This document shows positions 1-8,611 of a stretch of DNA of 64,000 nucleotides, piece by piece; the stretch's first letter is position 1, and every line of letters begins with the position of its first letter. The stretch covers positions 62,001-126,000 of the forward strand of contig NZ_PCDP01000019.1 in the NCBI RefSeq assembly GCF_003240585.1, in the 5' to 3' direction. The notes under the pieces were generated by a model, which did no database searches, was not told the DNA's origin, and worked only from the letters and a program-made list of their open reading frames with translations. The translations under genes and the position numbers were made by a program. The DNA is from Arminella tubonensis (GTDB taxonomy: Bacteria; Pseudomonadota; Alphaproteobacteria; Rhizobiales; Rhizobiaceae).

Positions 1-111
1 TTTCGCGAGGTCGGCCGCAACGTCCTGAAGTCGCGTCTGCGCTCGCATCCAGACGTCGCCAAGGCCCACCACGCAGATCTGCTGGAGGAAAAGGAAAAAG
101 CACTCTCCTGA
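1..111 (+). CDS. C-terminal fragment of an unidentified protein
   Basis: The frame is open from the left edge of the window and closes at a TGA at 109-111, giving the last 36 residues of a protein whose body lies outside. The tail is charged and helical-looking and ends LLEEKEKALS. It points the same way as the sulfhydrylase gene 57 bases downstream, so the two may share a transcript. There is too little sequence to name a family. Confidence 0.55.
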   Translation, partial: FREVGRNVLKSRLRSHPDVAKAHHADLLEEKEKALS

Positions 112-168
112 CCAGCTGTCCCGCGACGCCCCGAAGAACAATGCTCACATTCAAGAGAGGCGAATAGA

Positions 169-1530
169 ATGACCATCTACAATCCCCCCGCTCCTGAGGC
201 AGTTGCGCTGCAGCCTGCCGGCACATCCGGGCCCCGTAGCCTCAGGCTGCACCCCGAAACGATTGCGCTGCATGGCGGCAGCTTTCGCTTCGATCCCGCA
301 ACCGGCGCGATTGCAGTCCCGATCTACCAGACGACGTCGTTCCAACTGCCGGGTACGGAGGGAGCAGACAAGCTGTTCGCCCTCGAAGCTGCTGGCCATC
401 TCTATACCAGGGTTTCGAACCCGACACAGGACGCCTTCGAGCAGCGTTTGGCCGAACTTGAAGGCGGAGCGGCCGCTCTTGCACTCGGCTCCGGTCAGGC
501 GGCGTCCGCCTTTGCCGTACTCAACCTTGCACGCGCGGGCGACAACATCGTCAGTTCGGTCGGCCTTTACGGCGGCACCTGGGCGCTCTTTGCCTCAACG
601 CTTAAGAATTTTGGCATAGAAGTGCGGTTCGTCGATGCCACCGATCCCGAAGCCTTCGCCAGGGCGACCGATGATCGAACTCGCGCCTACTACGCAGAAT
701 CGCTGCCGAACCCGAAGCTCGAGGTCTTCCCGATCGCAGAAGTCGCTGCAATCGGCCGCCGTTTCGGTGTTCCGTTGATCGTCGACAACACGGCAGCACC
801 GCTGATCATCCGGCCACTGGAACATGGAGCCGCCGTCGTCGTCTATTCGACGACCAAGTATATTGGCGGCCATGGCACGGCGATCGGCGGTGCAATCGTT
901 GACGGCGGCAATTTTCCTTGGGCAGATTTGCCAGCTCGCCTACCAACGCTTCATGAGCCGGATCCGAGCTATCAGAACAAGAGCTGGATCGAGAAGGCCG
1001 CCCTCATCGATTTCCATCCGTATATCCTGCGCATCCGGGCCGTGCTTCTGCGTGACATCGGTGCCCCTATCAGCCCGCAGAATGCATTTTTGTTCATCCA
1101 GGGACTCGAGACGCTTCCGCTGCGTCTGCGCCAGCACAACGAGAATGCCGTCAAGGTCGCAGATTTCCTCCACAGGCATCCGAAGGTATCAAAGGTCATA
1201 TTTCCCAAGTTCCAGACGGGCATCGCCGCTGAACGGGCGGGGAAATACCTGCGTAACGGTTCCTTCGGGGCGCTGGTCGGTTTCGAATTGAAGCACGGCC
1301 GCGAGGCCGGGCGTCGCTTCATCGATTCCCTCCAATTGCTGTATCACGTGGCGAATATCGGAGACGCACGCTCCCTGGCGATCCATCCATCAACGACCAC
1401 GCATTCCCAGCTTTCGGCCGAGGACCAGCTGGCGGCGGGAGTAACGCCCGGCTATGTCCGTCTGTCGATCGGTATCGAGCATTCCGACGACATCATCGCG
1501 GATGTAGCACAGGCGCTCGAGGTGGCGTGA
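169..1530 (+). CDS. metY: O-acetylhomoserine aminocarboxypropyltransferase (sulfhydrylase)
   Basis: A 453-residue PLP enzyme of the Cys/Met-metabolism family. Members make homocysteine from an activated homoserine and sulfide, or cysteine from O-acetylserine. The PLP-binding lysine is Lys230 in the motif YSTTKYIGGHG, preceded by the cofactor-contacting VDNTAAP stretch, and the C-terminus carries the typical GYVRLSIGIEHSDDI segment. The length and the long insertions fit the MetY branch better than the shorter cystathionine gamma-synthase or MetZ branch, but the exact substrate is inferred. The start is supported by an AGAGAGGCG ribosome-binding sequence just upstream. Nearby genes include a regulator, a methionine-rich protein and a serine acetyltransferase, which fits a sulfur amino acid setting. 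Confidence 0.9.
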   Translation: MTIYNPPAPEAVALQPAGTSGPRSLRLHPETIALHGGSFRFDPATGAIAVPIYQTTSFQLPGTEGADKLFALEAAGHLYTRVSNPTQDAFEQRLAELEGGAAALALGSGQAASAFAVLNLARAGDNIVSSVGLYGGTWALFASTLKNFGIEVRFVDATDPEAFARATDDRTRAYYAESLPNPKLEVFPIAEVAAIGRRFGVPLIVDNTAAPLIIRPLEHGAAVVVYSTTKYIGGHGTAIGGAIVDGGNFPWADLPARLPTLHEPDPSYQNKSWIEKAALIDFHPYILRIRAVLLRDIGAPISPQNAFLFIQGLETLPLRLRQHNENAVKVADFLHRHPKVSKVIFPKFQTGIAAERAGKYLRNGSFGALVGFELKHGREAGRRFIDSLQLLYHVANIGDARSLAIHPSTTTHSQLSAEDQLAAGVTPGYVRLSIGIEHSDDIIADVAQALEVA

Positions 1531-1682
1531 AGCGATAAAAAAGCGGGCCGCAGCCACCTTTGCCGCCGAGTTTGCGATTATTGGTATAAGATTTCCCATT
1601 CGACACGACGATTGGATAACGCGCTCTGCCGTTTCGGGGCTGGAAAATATAATCTCTTGCCAAGTGTTACGAGGAGTTGTTC

Positions 1683-1868
1683 ATGCCCGCCCAGACGGCC
1701 GATATCGTCGACTTTCAAGCTTACCGGCAATCGCGCAGCAAGTCCGCGAATGTCGAGCACAAAGCAGCCGCGCCAGTGTCGTTCTCGATGCACCCGATGT
1801 TGATGTGGATGCCGTTTTGGGGATTTGTGCCGGTTCTGGCAGTGGGCGTTGCGGGATATGGCAGCTGA
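1683..1868 (+). CDS. small putative membrane protein overlapping the XRE regulator
   Basis: A 61-residue ORF starting at ATG 1683, with a near-ideal GAGGAG ribosome-binding site at 1671-1676. The N-terminal half is polar (ADIVDFQAYRQSR) and the C-terminal half is hydrophobic and rich in Met and Trp (PMLMWMPFWGFVPVL), suggesting one membrane segment. Its stop overlaps the start of the downstream XRE-cupin gene by 11 bases, so the two are probably translationally coupled. I do not recognise a named family, though a short DFxAYR motif after an acidic N-terminus recurs in small rhizobial proteins. The strong ribosome-binding site and the overlap are the main arguments that it is real. Confidence 0.65.
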   Translation: MPAQTADIVDFQAYRQSRSKSANVEHKAAAPVSFSMHPMLMWMPFWGFVPVLAVGVAGYGS

Positions 1869-2478
1869 TCAAGCGCTTGATTTCGGCGGCGAAGAAAAAG
1901 ACTCCGCCGACGGCATCACCGTTCACACGGGCCAGAATTTGCGGCGTATCCGAACCCGCCGCGGCTATTCGCTGGATAGATTGGCGAAAATCGCAGGTGT
2001 CAGCCGCGCCATGCTCGGGCAAATCGAAACGGGCAAGAGCAGCCCGACCTTGAGCATCCTCTCGAAGATTGCCATGGCTCTCGGCATACCCTGCGCTGGC
2101 CTGATCGCCGAACGCGCAGAAACGTTGATCATCGACGTCCCGCGTTCTAAATCGAAAGTTCTATCCTCTTCCGAAGGGCGGTTTCGGACGCGCGCCCTTT
2201 TCCCATTCGAAAGTGATCGGAAGGTGGAATTCTACGAAATCAGGATTTCCCCGCACCACACCGAAAGTGCGGATGCACATCAGCACGGTGCCGTGGAAAA
2301 TCTTGTCGTAGCCCAGGGGACTGTCGAAGTCATCGCCGGCAAGCAGCCGCCGCATATCCTCGGCGAAGGGGACGCAATCATGTTCGACGCGGCCGTGCCT
2401 CATGTTTATCGCAACATGACAGGCACCGAGGCCGTCCTCTATCTAGTGACGACCTATCTCGAGGACATCAGGGTATAA
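1858..2478 (+). CDS. XRE-family transcriptional regulator with C-terminal cupin sensor domain
   Basis: A 206-residue protein. Residues about 27-83 form a helix-turn-helix of the XRE type, with the recognition region SRAMLGQIETGKSSPTLS. Residues about 110-200 form a small beta-barrel cupin with the histidines HQHG and a late PHVYRN motif. Such HTH-cupin proteins usually sense a small metabolite and control an adjacent transporter or enzyme operon. I prefer the ATG at 1858 because the domain begins shortly after it; a longer frame opens at 1825. It lies downstream of the sulfhydrylase gene and overlaps a small membrane protein gene. A role in sulfur or methionine control is inferred from neighbours only. 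Confidence 0.88.
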   Translation: MAADQALDFGGEEKDSADGITVHTGQNLRRIRTRRGYSLDRLAKIAGVSRAMLGQIETGKSSPTLSILSKIAMALGIPCAGLIAERAETLIIDVPRSKSKVLSSSEGRFRTRALFPFESDRKVEFYEIRISPHHTESADAHQHGAVENLVVAQGTVEVIAGKQPPHILGEGDAIMFDAAVPHVYRNMTGTEAVLYLVTTYLEDIRV

Positions 2479-2501
2479 AAAAGCTCCCGTTGCCGGGAGC
2501 T
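2477..2501. terminator. intrinsic terminator between convergent genes
   Basis: A perfect 8-bp stem, AGCTCCCG (2482-2489) pairing with CGGGAGCT (2494-2501), has a four-base loop. On its left side is a run of six A, which reads as a T-tract on the minus strand. It is therefore a strong terminator for the methionine-rich gene, and may also stop the XRE gene, whose stop codon lies at 2476-2478. Confidence 0.8.
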
Positions 2502-2531
2502 CTTGCACCTTCTGTTTGCAGGGCTGACGGC

Positions 2532-2888
2532 TTAAGCGGCCATCGTGCAGCACATTGTCATGCCGCCGGAAGACATCATCATAGGCATCCCGCCGGACAT
2601 CATGGACATCATGCGCTTGCAGCATTCCATGAACATGTCCTTGTCCATGCCTTCCATCGGCTTCATTTCGCAGGTCATGCCGTCGGCGGTCATCGTGCAG
2701 TTCATCATGCCCATCATCATCGGCATCATCATCATCGGCATGCCGCCCATCTGCATTGGCATTCCGCCCATCATGGGCATCATCATGCCATTCATCATAG
2801 GCATTCCGCCCATCATCGGGTTCATTCCCGACATCATTGGGTTCATCATGTTGTTCATCATAGGCATCATGTTCATTGCAGGGTTCAT
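2532..2888 (-). CDS. extremely methionine-rich small protein
   Basis: A 118-residue protein containing about 52 methionines (roughly 44%). The first two thirds are repeats built from MM, GGMPM and NPMM units. The last third is less repetitive and carries six cysteines (NC, TC, ECC, CC) in an acidic context. I chose the ATG at 2888 because GGAGAGAGA sits just upstream; an upstream ATG at 2924 has no such signal. A strong terminator follows the stop. There is no clear signal peptide. Clustered Met and Cys residues are known ligands for Cu(I) and also scavenge oxidants, so copper binding, a methionine store or an oxidant sink are all possible. None is shown by the sequence. The gene lies among sulfur amino acid genes. 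Confidence 0.75.
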   Translation of the reverse strand: MNPAMNMMPMMNNMMNPMMSGMNPMMGGMPMMNGMMMPMMGGMPMQMGGMPMMMMPMMMGMMNCTMTADGMTCEMKPMEGMDKDMFMECCKRMMSMMSGGMPMMMSSGGMTMCCTMAA

Positions 2889-3327
2889 TGTCTCTCTCCG
2901 GTCCAATTGCGAGCGTTTCGCCACTTGCTGAATTGGGAGATAAAAGAACTATCCGAGCGAGACAACAGGGAAAAATCTTCTACGTTCTTTTCCTCTGATA
3001 GAATGGATCAGTTTCGAAGATACCGTGCAATGTCTGCAATAAAGCGGAATTTCGTCTGCTATAGTGGGCGTCGCAAGGACAGGGATTGCTCACTCAGTGC
3101 ATCCAGCCGCCTCAGTCGCGACTGAGCGCGAACCGGAGATGACCATATCGGTTTGCCCGATGTGAAAATATTGCTCTCCGCCGTGCGAAGTTGGAATATT
3201 TGTGCTCCACAAATCCACATCAAAGAGATGGTATCGCTCGGGAGACTACCGAAGCCGGCTTTCGCCTGTCCCGTCACAAACAAGGCTGCGTACGGGCGAA
3301 GAGCCGCGAACCTATGGACATCGGCCG
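2889..3327. other. intergenic region between divergent Met-rich gene and cysE
   Basis: About 440 bases without a supported gene. It must contain the promoters of the methionine-rich gene (minus) and the serine acetyltransferase gene (plus). The long cysE-frame extension back to 3202 lies here but has no family resemblance. I see no clear riboswitch or repeat. Confidence 0.5.
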
Positions 3328-4173
3328 ATGCGACTGGAATATCCGACAAGGGAGGAGAGCTCGGAAGACACCGGTAAATCCAGTGTCGGTTTGCTGTGGG
3401 ACAGGCTTTGCGCCGAGGCTCGCGCCGCTATCGACAATGACCGGGTGCTCGCCCGCTCGATGAATTTGGCTATCCTCGATCATCAGAACTTTGCGAATGC
3501 GCTGGCACATCGCATTGCCCAAAAGCTCGCGAGCCCTGACATAAATCAGGCGGAACTGACCTCAATTATCGGGGCCGTCTTTGATAGGGACCGCACGATT
3601 GTTACGTGGGCGACGGTTGATCTTCAAGCCGTCCGCGAGCGCGATCCAAGCAACGCGGAAATCCTGACGCCATTCCTGTATTTCAAGGGCTTTTTGGCTT
3701 TGCAGGGCCATAGGGTCGGGCACTGGCTCTGGAACCATGACAAGGTCCACATGGCCCGTCACATTCAAAGCCGGATTTCGGAAGTTCTGGGCGTCGACAT
3801 TCATCCAGCGGCCCGGATGGGTAAAGGGATCATGCTCGATCATGGTAGCGGTCTCGTCATAGGTGAAACCGCGGTTGTCGAAGACGAGGTCTCCATCCTG
3901 CAGGACGTGACGCTGGGCGGCACGGGCAAGGAAACCGGAGATCGTCACCCAAAGATTCGTCGCGGTGCGCTGATCGGCGCCGGAGCAAAGATCCTTGGCA
4001 ACATCGAGATCGGGATAGGCGCCAAGGTTGGCGCAGGCAGCGTCGTCGTATCGCCTGTTGCGGCCCACACTTCCGTCGCTGGCGTGCCCGCTCGGCTCGT
4101 CGGCAAGCCGAACTCCGATCTTCCAGGCATCAGCATGGAACAGACTATCATTGAGCCCGAATACGTTATTTGA
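3328..4173 (+). CDS. cysE: serine O-acetyltransferase
   Basis: Transfers acetyl from acetyl-CoA to L-serine, the committed step of cysteine synthesis. An N-terminal helical domain (WDRLCAEARAAI, then the substrate segment HRVGHWLW) precedes a left-handed beta-helix of hexapeptide repeats from about GVDIHPAA onward. The catalytic region IMLDHGSGLVIGET and the GGTGKETGDRHPKI loop are intact. Starting at ATG 3328 gives 281 residues, close to other rhizobial CysE proteins; the frame stays open back to 3202. It converges on the RidA gene. Together with the sulfhydrylase at 169-1530 it suggests local assimilation of sulfide, and a secondary copy of cysE in the genome is plausible. Confidence 0.93.
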   Translation: MRLEYPTREESSEDTGKSSVGLLWDRLCAEARAAIDNDRVLARSMNLAILDHQNFANALAHRIAQKLASPDINQAELTSIIGAVFDRDRTIVTWATVDLQAVRERDPSNAEILTPFLYFKGFLALQGHRVGHWLWNHDKVHMARHIQSRISEVLGVDIHPAARMGKGIMLDHGSGLVIGETAVVEDEVSILQDVTLGGTGKETGDRHPKIRRGALIGAGAKILGNIEIGIGAKVGAGSVVVSPVAAHTSVAGVPARLVGKPNSDLPGISMEQTIIEPEYVI

Positions 4174-4198
4174 TGCCGCGCACCGGGCGTCGTCGATT

Positions 4199-4603
4199 CT
4201 AGACAGAAGATCGGGCAAGCGTCATTTCTATTTCGACAAGGGCTGCGCGGCCGAGCCTTGCAACGCCGACCGTTGTGCGCGCCGGCAGCGCCTCGTTATC
4301 GTCGAAGTATCGATGGTAGACGGAATTGAGCCCGATATAGTCGCGCTCGAAATCGCTGAGATAGATCCGCACAAGGACGGCATTACGCAACTCGTAACCG
4401 GCCGCCTCGACGATCAGCTTGAGATTACGAAAGACAAGCTCCGTCTGTTCTTCAATCGTGGCGGCCAATGCCGCATCCGGTGCGTCGGGGTCGATCGGCA
4501 ACTGTCCGGTGACATGCAAGAAACCCTGGGCCTCCACCGCATGGGAATACCGCGCTGACGTTGGCGGCGGTGCGGCGGATGGAACCTTGATATAGCGCGT
4601 CAT
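4199..4603 (-). CDS. RidA/YjgF-family enamine-imine deaminase
   Basis: A 134-residue protein of the RidA (YjgF/UK114) family, small trimeric enzymes that hydrolyse reactive enamine/imine intermediates released by PLP enzymes and some oxidases. The family hallmark PARTTV with the substrate-binding Arg109 and the following VEIEM are present, as is FLHVTGQLP near the N-terminus. Its start lies only two bases after the stop of the upstream FAD enzyme, so the two form one operon. The pairing suggests that RidA clears an imine made by the FAD enzyme. That function is inferred from context. Confidence 0.9.
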   Translation of the reverse strand: MTRYIKVPSAAPPPTSARYSHAVEAQGFLHVTGQLPIDPDAPDAALAATIEEQTELVFRNLKLIVEAAGYELRNAVLVRIYLSDFERDYIGLNSVYHRYFDDNEALPARTTVGVARLGRAALVEIEMTLARSSV

Positions 4604-4605
4604 CT

Positions 4606-5988
4606 CTATGCGCTATGCGCGCTGAGCGCGCGCTTGCATTCATCAGTCCAAATCTTCAAGGCTGAAGCAGCAGAATGGCTCTGCACGACAATTTCCGGCA
4701 CCAGATCGATGTCCGGAAGGCTACCGATACCAAGCGGGCCCATGGCAAATAGTCCCTGAAACTGCTCGTGTGTGCCGATCGCCCTACCACTGCGGTCAAC
4801 GAGAATACCCAGATCAACCTCATCGCGCCTTATGAAGCCCTTGTCGAACAGCGAGTGGAATAAGGGTGAATTGATATCGGCCGGCCGAAAACGGCAATCT
4901 ATCAGTCGGTCGGCGGACATAACCTCCAAGCCTGATGGGCCGGAAAGGAGGACGCCATTTGTCGCTATGCGCTCTACCTTTCCCTTCCTCACCGAAATTT
5001 TACCCTGCGCGATTGCCTCATTCAGCCGCCTGTAGTGATCCGGCGGCAGGCGATTGCGATGGCTGTCGTATATCGCCCTCACGTGGCGCTTGAAACGGCT
5101 GCGTTCGGCCGGCGTCAACACCTGCCAAAGATCGCGAGCCCGCGAACGGAACCCATTCATGATGCCCTGCCAGCCGGAGCCCTCCGCGTCCGCGATTTTG
5201 GCAGCCTCGCGAAGGAAACGGAACGCGCCTCGCAGCGTACCAGGGAAAGGCAGATTGGAAGCCACCGGCCCAACGGCCGCGCGCGTATGCGATTGCGGCA
5301 GGAAGCCCGAAGCGGAGATCAGGGTGACATGAGCAGCTTCTTCGTCCAGTAGCCTCAGTGCCCGATCAACTGCACGAATTCCGCCGCCCATCACCAACAC
5401 GTTGCGAGCCAATGCCGGCGCGGGTGCCACGCTCTCGGTGCAGCGCACGCCATAGCCGGTCGCCAGGAACACAGCATCCACGTTCGTGTTCCGCTGGTCC
5501 GCAGAGGACAAAGTGAATCCGTTGTCTGGATGCTGATCAATGGAAATCACATTCTCGAGACACACTTGAACCACGACATCTGTCCGCTCTCTCAGCGCTT
5601 CGGAAAATCGGCGGTACACGTAGGCGCTGAAGACTTCTCCCGGTACAAACGAATGCTCGATACCGACATCGTCCGATGCAGGACGATCACGCCACCTGTC
5701 ATCCGCTTCCAGCCACTTTTGAAAATCGTCCACCACGTCCGGGTCGATCGAAAGGTCCCTGACACGGCTGTTCAGCAGACTTGCCTGCGACTGGCCCGCC
5801 GCCTCGCCACCGTCAATCTTGGGGCTCGGATCAAACATCAACAGGTGGAATGGCCGATCGAACCCCTTTAGCAGCGCGATCGCCGCCATCATTCCCGTAA
5901 ATCCTCGACCAACAATCCCGATCTTTACGAGATGGCTGCGATCGGTCGGGTTCAGCGTGTTCGCAGAAGGTGTTGAGATAAATGTCAT
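4606..5988 (-). CDS. FAD/NAD(P)-binding protein
   Basis: A 460-residue flavoprotein-like protein. A Rossmann FAD motif sits near the N-terminus (KIGIVGRGFTGMMAA), and a second nucleotide-binding segment near residue 190 (NVLVMGGGIRAVD). This layout matches the FAD-NAD(P)-binding family typified by E. coli HcaE/YdhS-like proteins of unknown substrate. The start ATG at 5988 is preceded by GGGA. It is the first gene of a two-gene operon with RidA directly downstream, suggesting an oxidation that yields an imine. No signal peptide is seen, so a cytoplasmic location is likely. The specific substrate cannot be told from the sequence. Confidence 0.8.
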   Translation of the reverse strand: MTFISTPSANTLNPTDRSHLVKIGIVGRGFTGMMAAIALLKGFDRPFHLLMFDPSPKIDGGEAAGQSQASLLNSRVRDLSIDPDVVDDFQKWLEADDRWRDRPASDDVGIEHSFVPGEVFSAYVYRRFSEALRERTDVVVQVCLENVISIDQHPDNGFTLSSADQRNTNVDAVFLATGYGVRCTESVAPAPALARNVLVMGGGIRAVDRALRLLDEEAAHVTLISASGFLPQSHTRAAVGPVASNLPFPGTLRGAFRFLREAAKIADAEGSGWQGIMNGFRSRARDLWQVLTPAERSRFKRHVRAIYDSHRNRLPPDHYRRLNEAIAQGKISVRKGKVERIATNGVLLSGPSGLEVMSADRLIDCRFRPADINSPLFHSLFDKGFIRRDEVDLGILVDRSGRAIGTHEQFQGLFAMGPLGIGSLPDIDLVPEIVVQSHSAASALKIWTDECKRALSAHSA

Positions 5989-6576
5989 CGGTCAGTTCCC
6001 TTTTGCGCTAACCCGCACTTTTACCAGGTTGGGTTTCGTTGGACCTGCAATCCGTTCGATCCGATCAATGCAGCCTGGTTGCCTCCACAGATTTTCCACT
6101 CTGCACATGGTGACCAACATTGTCTATCGAAATTATAGATTACTGTCGCGGTCATTTCCGAACGGATTTTCTCCTTTTGAGTCACTCATCCGAAGAAAAT
6201 AGCTCTACAAAGCCTCTGTCCTCCCCGACAATGCGCTCAACCGAAACCTTGGAGCGTAGTGTATTGCTCGCAGCATGGGGTAAACGAGATGAGCAAGCTA
6301 CGTCGTTTTCTCTGGCTGGCATCGCTTCGCGACGATCTTGAAACCAGACTGCTTCGCGAGGAGCACCGTTGGTTCTTCAACGACGATCATGTCGATGACG
6401 GCAGCGAAAGCGAAATCCGTTCCAGCTTGTCAGAAGTTTCGAGGCAAATGTCTTCTTTGCGGTAGCGATTTGCCCGGCTGGCAGGGGCTGGTTTGCGGCC
6501 GCGGGCTACTTCGCCCGATAATCAACCTCAAGGGCGGCAGCCAGGGCCGCCAGACATCCCACGAGGCTTACGGCTC
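5989..6576. other. intergenic region with one weak small ORF
   Basis: About 590 bases between a minus-strand operon and the plus-strand monooxygenase gene. The only candidate gene is a 58-codon ORF from ATG 6289 to 6465 on the plus strand (MSKLRRFLWLASLRDD...). It is charged, with many Arg, Asp and Glu residues and a plausible amphipathic start, but it lacks a convincing ribosome-binding site and I recognise no family. I leave it unassigned. Confidence 0.35.
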
Positions 6577-7647
6577 TTGAGCAGAAACTCCGAATTTCTT
6601 TGGTATATCCCAAACGATGTAAAGTCCGGCCACCGAGGCGATACCGCCGGTGAAAACCATAACAGCTTGCAGGCGCTGACGGCCCAGGCGAAGGCGCTGG
6701 AAGACCACGGATGGAACGGCGCGCTGATTGGGACCGGCTGGGGCCGCCCCGACACATTCACCGTCGCCGCCTGCCTCGCCGCCCAAACCATTGCTTTCGA
6801 GCCCCTCATCGCAATTCGCCCAGGCTATTGGCAGCCGGCAAATCTCGCTACAGCAGCGGCGACGCTGGATCAATTGACCGGGGGACGTGTGCGGATAAAC
6901 ATCGTTTCCGGCCAGGACAACCTGTCTGCCTATGGCGACAGCGAGGGAGATCAAGCACATCGCTATGCCCGGACCAAGGAGTTCATGCGGCTGGTGCGCA
7001 GGTTGTGGGTAGAGGAGAACGTTTCTTTTGCCGGCGAGCACTTCGGTGTGGTCGGATCAACCGTCATCCCGCGCATTCAGGCGCGCGGCGACCGCCTGCA
7101 TCCGAAGCTTTATTTCGGCGGCGCCTCGGAGGCGGCGGAACAGGTGTCCGCCACCGAGGCCGACGTCCAGCTCTTCTGGGGCGAACCACTGGACGGCCTC
7201 CGCGAGCGGATCGAGCGGCTTAAAATCCTGAGCGTGAAACTGGACCGCGACCACCCTCCGTTGGAGTTCGGTCTGCGGATCACCACGTTGGTGCGCAACA
7301 CCACTGAGCAGGCCTGGGCCGATGCCGAGATAAAAGTCGCGCAGATGGCTAGACGCAACGGCGAAGGCTGGAACGATCATCGTCAGGCAGTCGCGGTCGG
7401 TCAGCGACGGCTGCTGGATCTGCACAGGCACGGCGATGTGCTCGATGAAAACCTCTACACCGCGCCAGGCAAATTCGGCGGTGGTGGGGCCGGTACGACA
7501 TGGCTGGTCGGCTCAGCTGCGGATGTTGCCCGTTCGCTACGCAGGTACGAGGATCTCGGCATCAGGCACTTCGTGCTCTCCGACACTCCCTATCTTTCGG
7601 AACTCAAGCGCCAGGGCGATCAACTACTGCCGCTACTGCGCATTTGA
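6577..7647 (+). CDS. LLM-class flavin-dependent monooxygenase (alkanesulfonate monooxygenase-like)
   Basis: A 356-residue luciferase-like monooxygenase. It begins SRNSEFLWYIPND, has the barrel motifs FEPLIAIRPGYWQP, TLDQLTGGRVRINIVSGQD and HRYARTKEFM, and ends with LVGSAADVARSLRRYEDLGIRHFVLSDTPY split over the last barrel strands. This is the SsuD-like branch, which uses FMNH2 to cleave C-S bonds in sulfonates. The substrate here is not evident. The start is uncertain: TTG 6577 with GAGG 12 bases upstream gives a family-like N-terminus, and another TTG lies at 6493. No flavin reductase gene is next to it, so reduced flavin must come from elsewhere. A GntR regulator gene lies 211 bases downstream on the other strand. 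Confidence 0.85.
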   Translation: MSRNSEFLWYIPNDVKSGHRGDTAGENHNSLQALTAQAKALEDHGWNGALIGTGWGRPDTFTVAACLAAQTIAFEPLIAIRPGYWQPANLATAAATLDQLTGGRVRINIVSGQDNLSAYGDSEGDQAHRYARTKEFMRLVRRLWVEENVSFAGEHFGVVGSTVIPRIQARGDRLHPKLYFGGASEAAEQVSATEADVQLFWGEPLDGLRERIERLKILSVKLDRDHPPLEFGLRITTLVRNTTEQAWADAEIKVAQMARRNGEGWNDHRQAVAVGQRRLLDLHRHGDVLDENLYTAPGKFGGGGAGTTWLVGSAADVARSLRRYEDLGIRHFVLSDTPYLSELKRQGDQLLPLLRI

Positions 7648-7858
7648 TGCCGGAGCAGAGTTGTCATCGCGCACCCGCCTGCTGTCCACTGTCACGACGG
7701 CTCCTTCCCTTTGCAACGACGCCCGCTTGCTCTGCGGGGGAATATGATCTCGTCGTACAATGGATGCTCGGCAATTTCCCTCAGGCACTCAGCACTATTT
7801 ACCCGATCAACACCGCAGCGCAGTTCGCCCGCTTGAACTCTGTCTTGCCGAAGCACAC

Positions 7859-8500
7859 TCACGGCTGCCGGATGTGAAGTTCGACGAGCCGCTTGAAGTC
7901 GGCGGGAGAGCGTTTCTCAATCGCATCGATCATCATGTGATGCTCGCGGCCCGATTGCTCGATACGGGCGCGTGTGCGCCATTGCGAAACCGGTGCGGAC
8001 GAGGTTCGCTGACGGATCTCGGTGACAAGGTCGACGAGCTCCTGGTTTCCACCGAGCGTCAAGAGCTCCCGATGGAACGCGAGATTGGCCTCGTAGAGTT
8101 CGAGAACGGTACCCGTCAGCGTCATTTCATCGAAATGGCGGGCAAGCCTGCGCAGTCGGGTGATGCTCTCGGCTGAAGCCCGCGAAATGATCGTGTCGGC
8201 GACGGCCGTTTCCAAAATGACGCGTATGTCGCTGACTTCCTGCGCCCGCCGACCGTCCGGCTCGAAGACATGATAACCGCGGTTCGGCACATGTTCGACA
8301 AGGCGCTTCTGTGACAGGCGATCAAGCGCGCGGCGCACTTCCGGTCTCGTGCAGCCGTAACGGCGTTCGAGGTCCACCTGCTTCAGCCAGGTCCCCGGCG
8401 GTAGCGCGCCGGTCAGAATGTCCTGGAGAATGAAGTCGGTCACGTCGCGTGTGACCGCGATTTCATTTGTCTCGGCAGTTCGCTCCTGAACGTCACTCAC
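7859..8500 (-). CDS. GntR-family (FadR/FCD) transcriptional regulator
   Basis: A 213-residue repressor-type protein. The N-terminal winged helix (residues about 18-80; DVTDFILQDILTGALPPGTWL followed by TRPEVRRALDRLSQKRLVEH) is joined to an all-helical FCD ligand-binding domain. The latter shows the usual Asp, His and His metal positions around VILETAVAD, ANLAFHREL and REHHMMI. It is transcribed away from the M20/M28/ABC cassette, and the shared intergenic region contains two perfect palindromes. It most likely controls that cassette in response to an imported organic acid or amino acid conjugate. The effector is unknown. Confidence 0.9.
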   Translation of the reverse strand: MSDVQERTAETNEIAVTRDVTDFILQDILTGALPPGTWLKQVDLERRYGCTRPEVRRALDRLSQKRLVEHVPNRGYHVFEPDGRRAQEVSDIRVILETAVADTIISRASAESITRLRRLARHFDEMTLTGTVLELYEANLAFHRELLTLGGNQELVDLVTEIRQRTSSAPVSQWRTRARIEQSGREHHMMIDAIEKRSPADFKRLVELHIRQP

Positions 8501-8611
8501 AATCTTCTCCCCCGAACAAAGCGATCGATACCATGACCAGTTTCGATTCTGTACTCAATTGGCAGCCGCGAAACTCAAATCGCCATGCGCAAAAAATATC
8601 CATGCCCATAT

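Noticed and set aside
112..168. SAM riboswitch upstream of the sulfhydrylase gene
   Set aside because: The spacer is only 57 bases and shows no SAM-II or SAM-I core motif.
2490..3125. Plus-strand histidine-rich and isoleucine-rich frames opposite the Met-rich gene
   Set aside because: ATG repeats on the minus strand read as CAT (His) or ATC (Ile) in plus frames. The minus-strand frame has the ribosome-binding site and the terminator.
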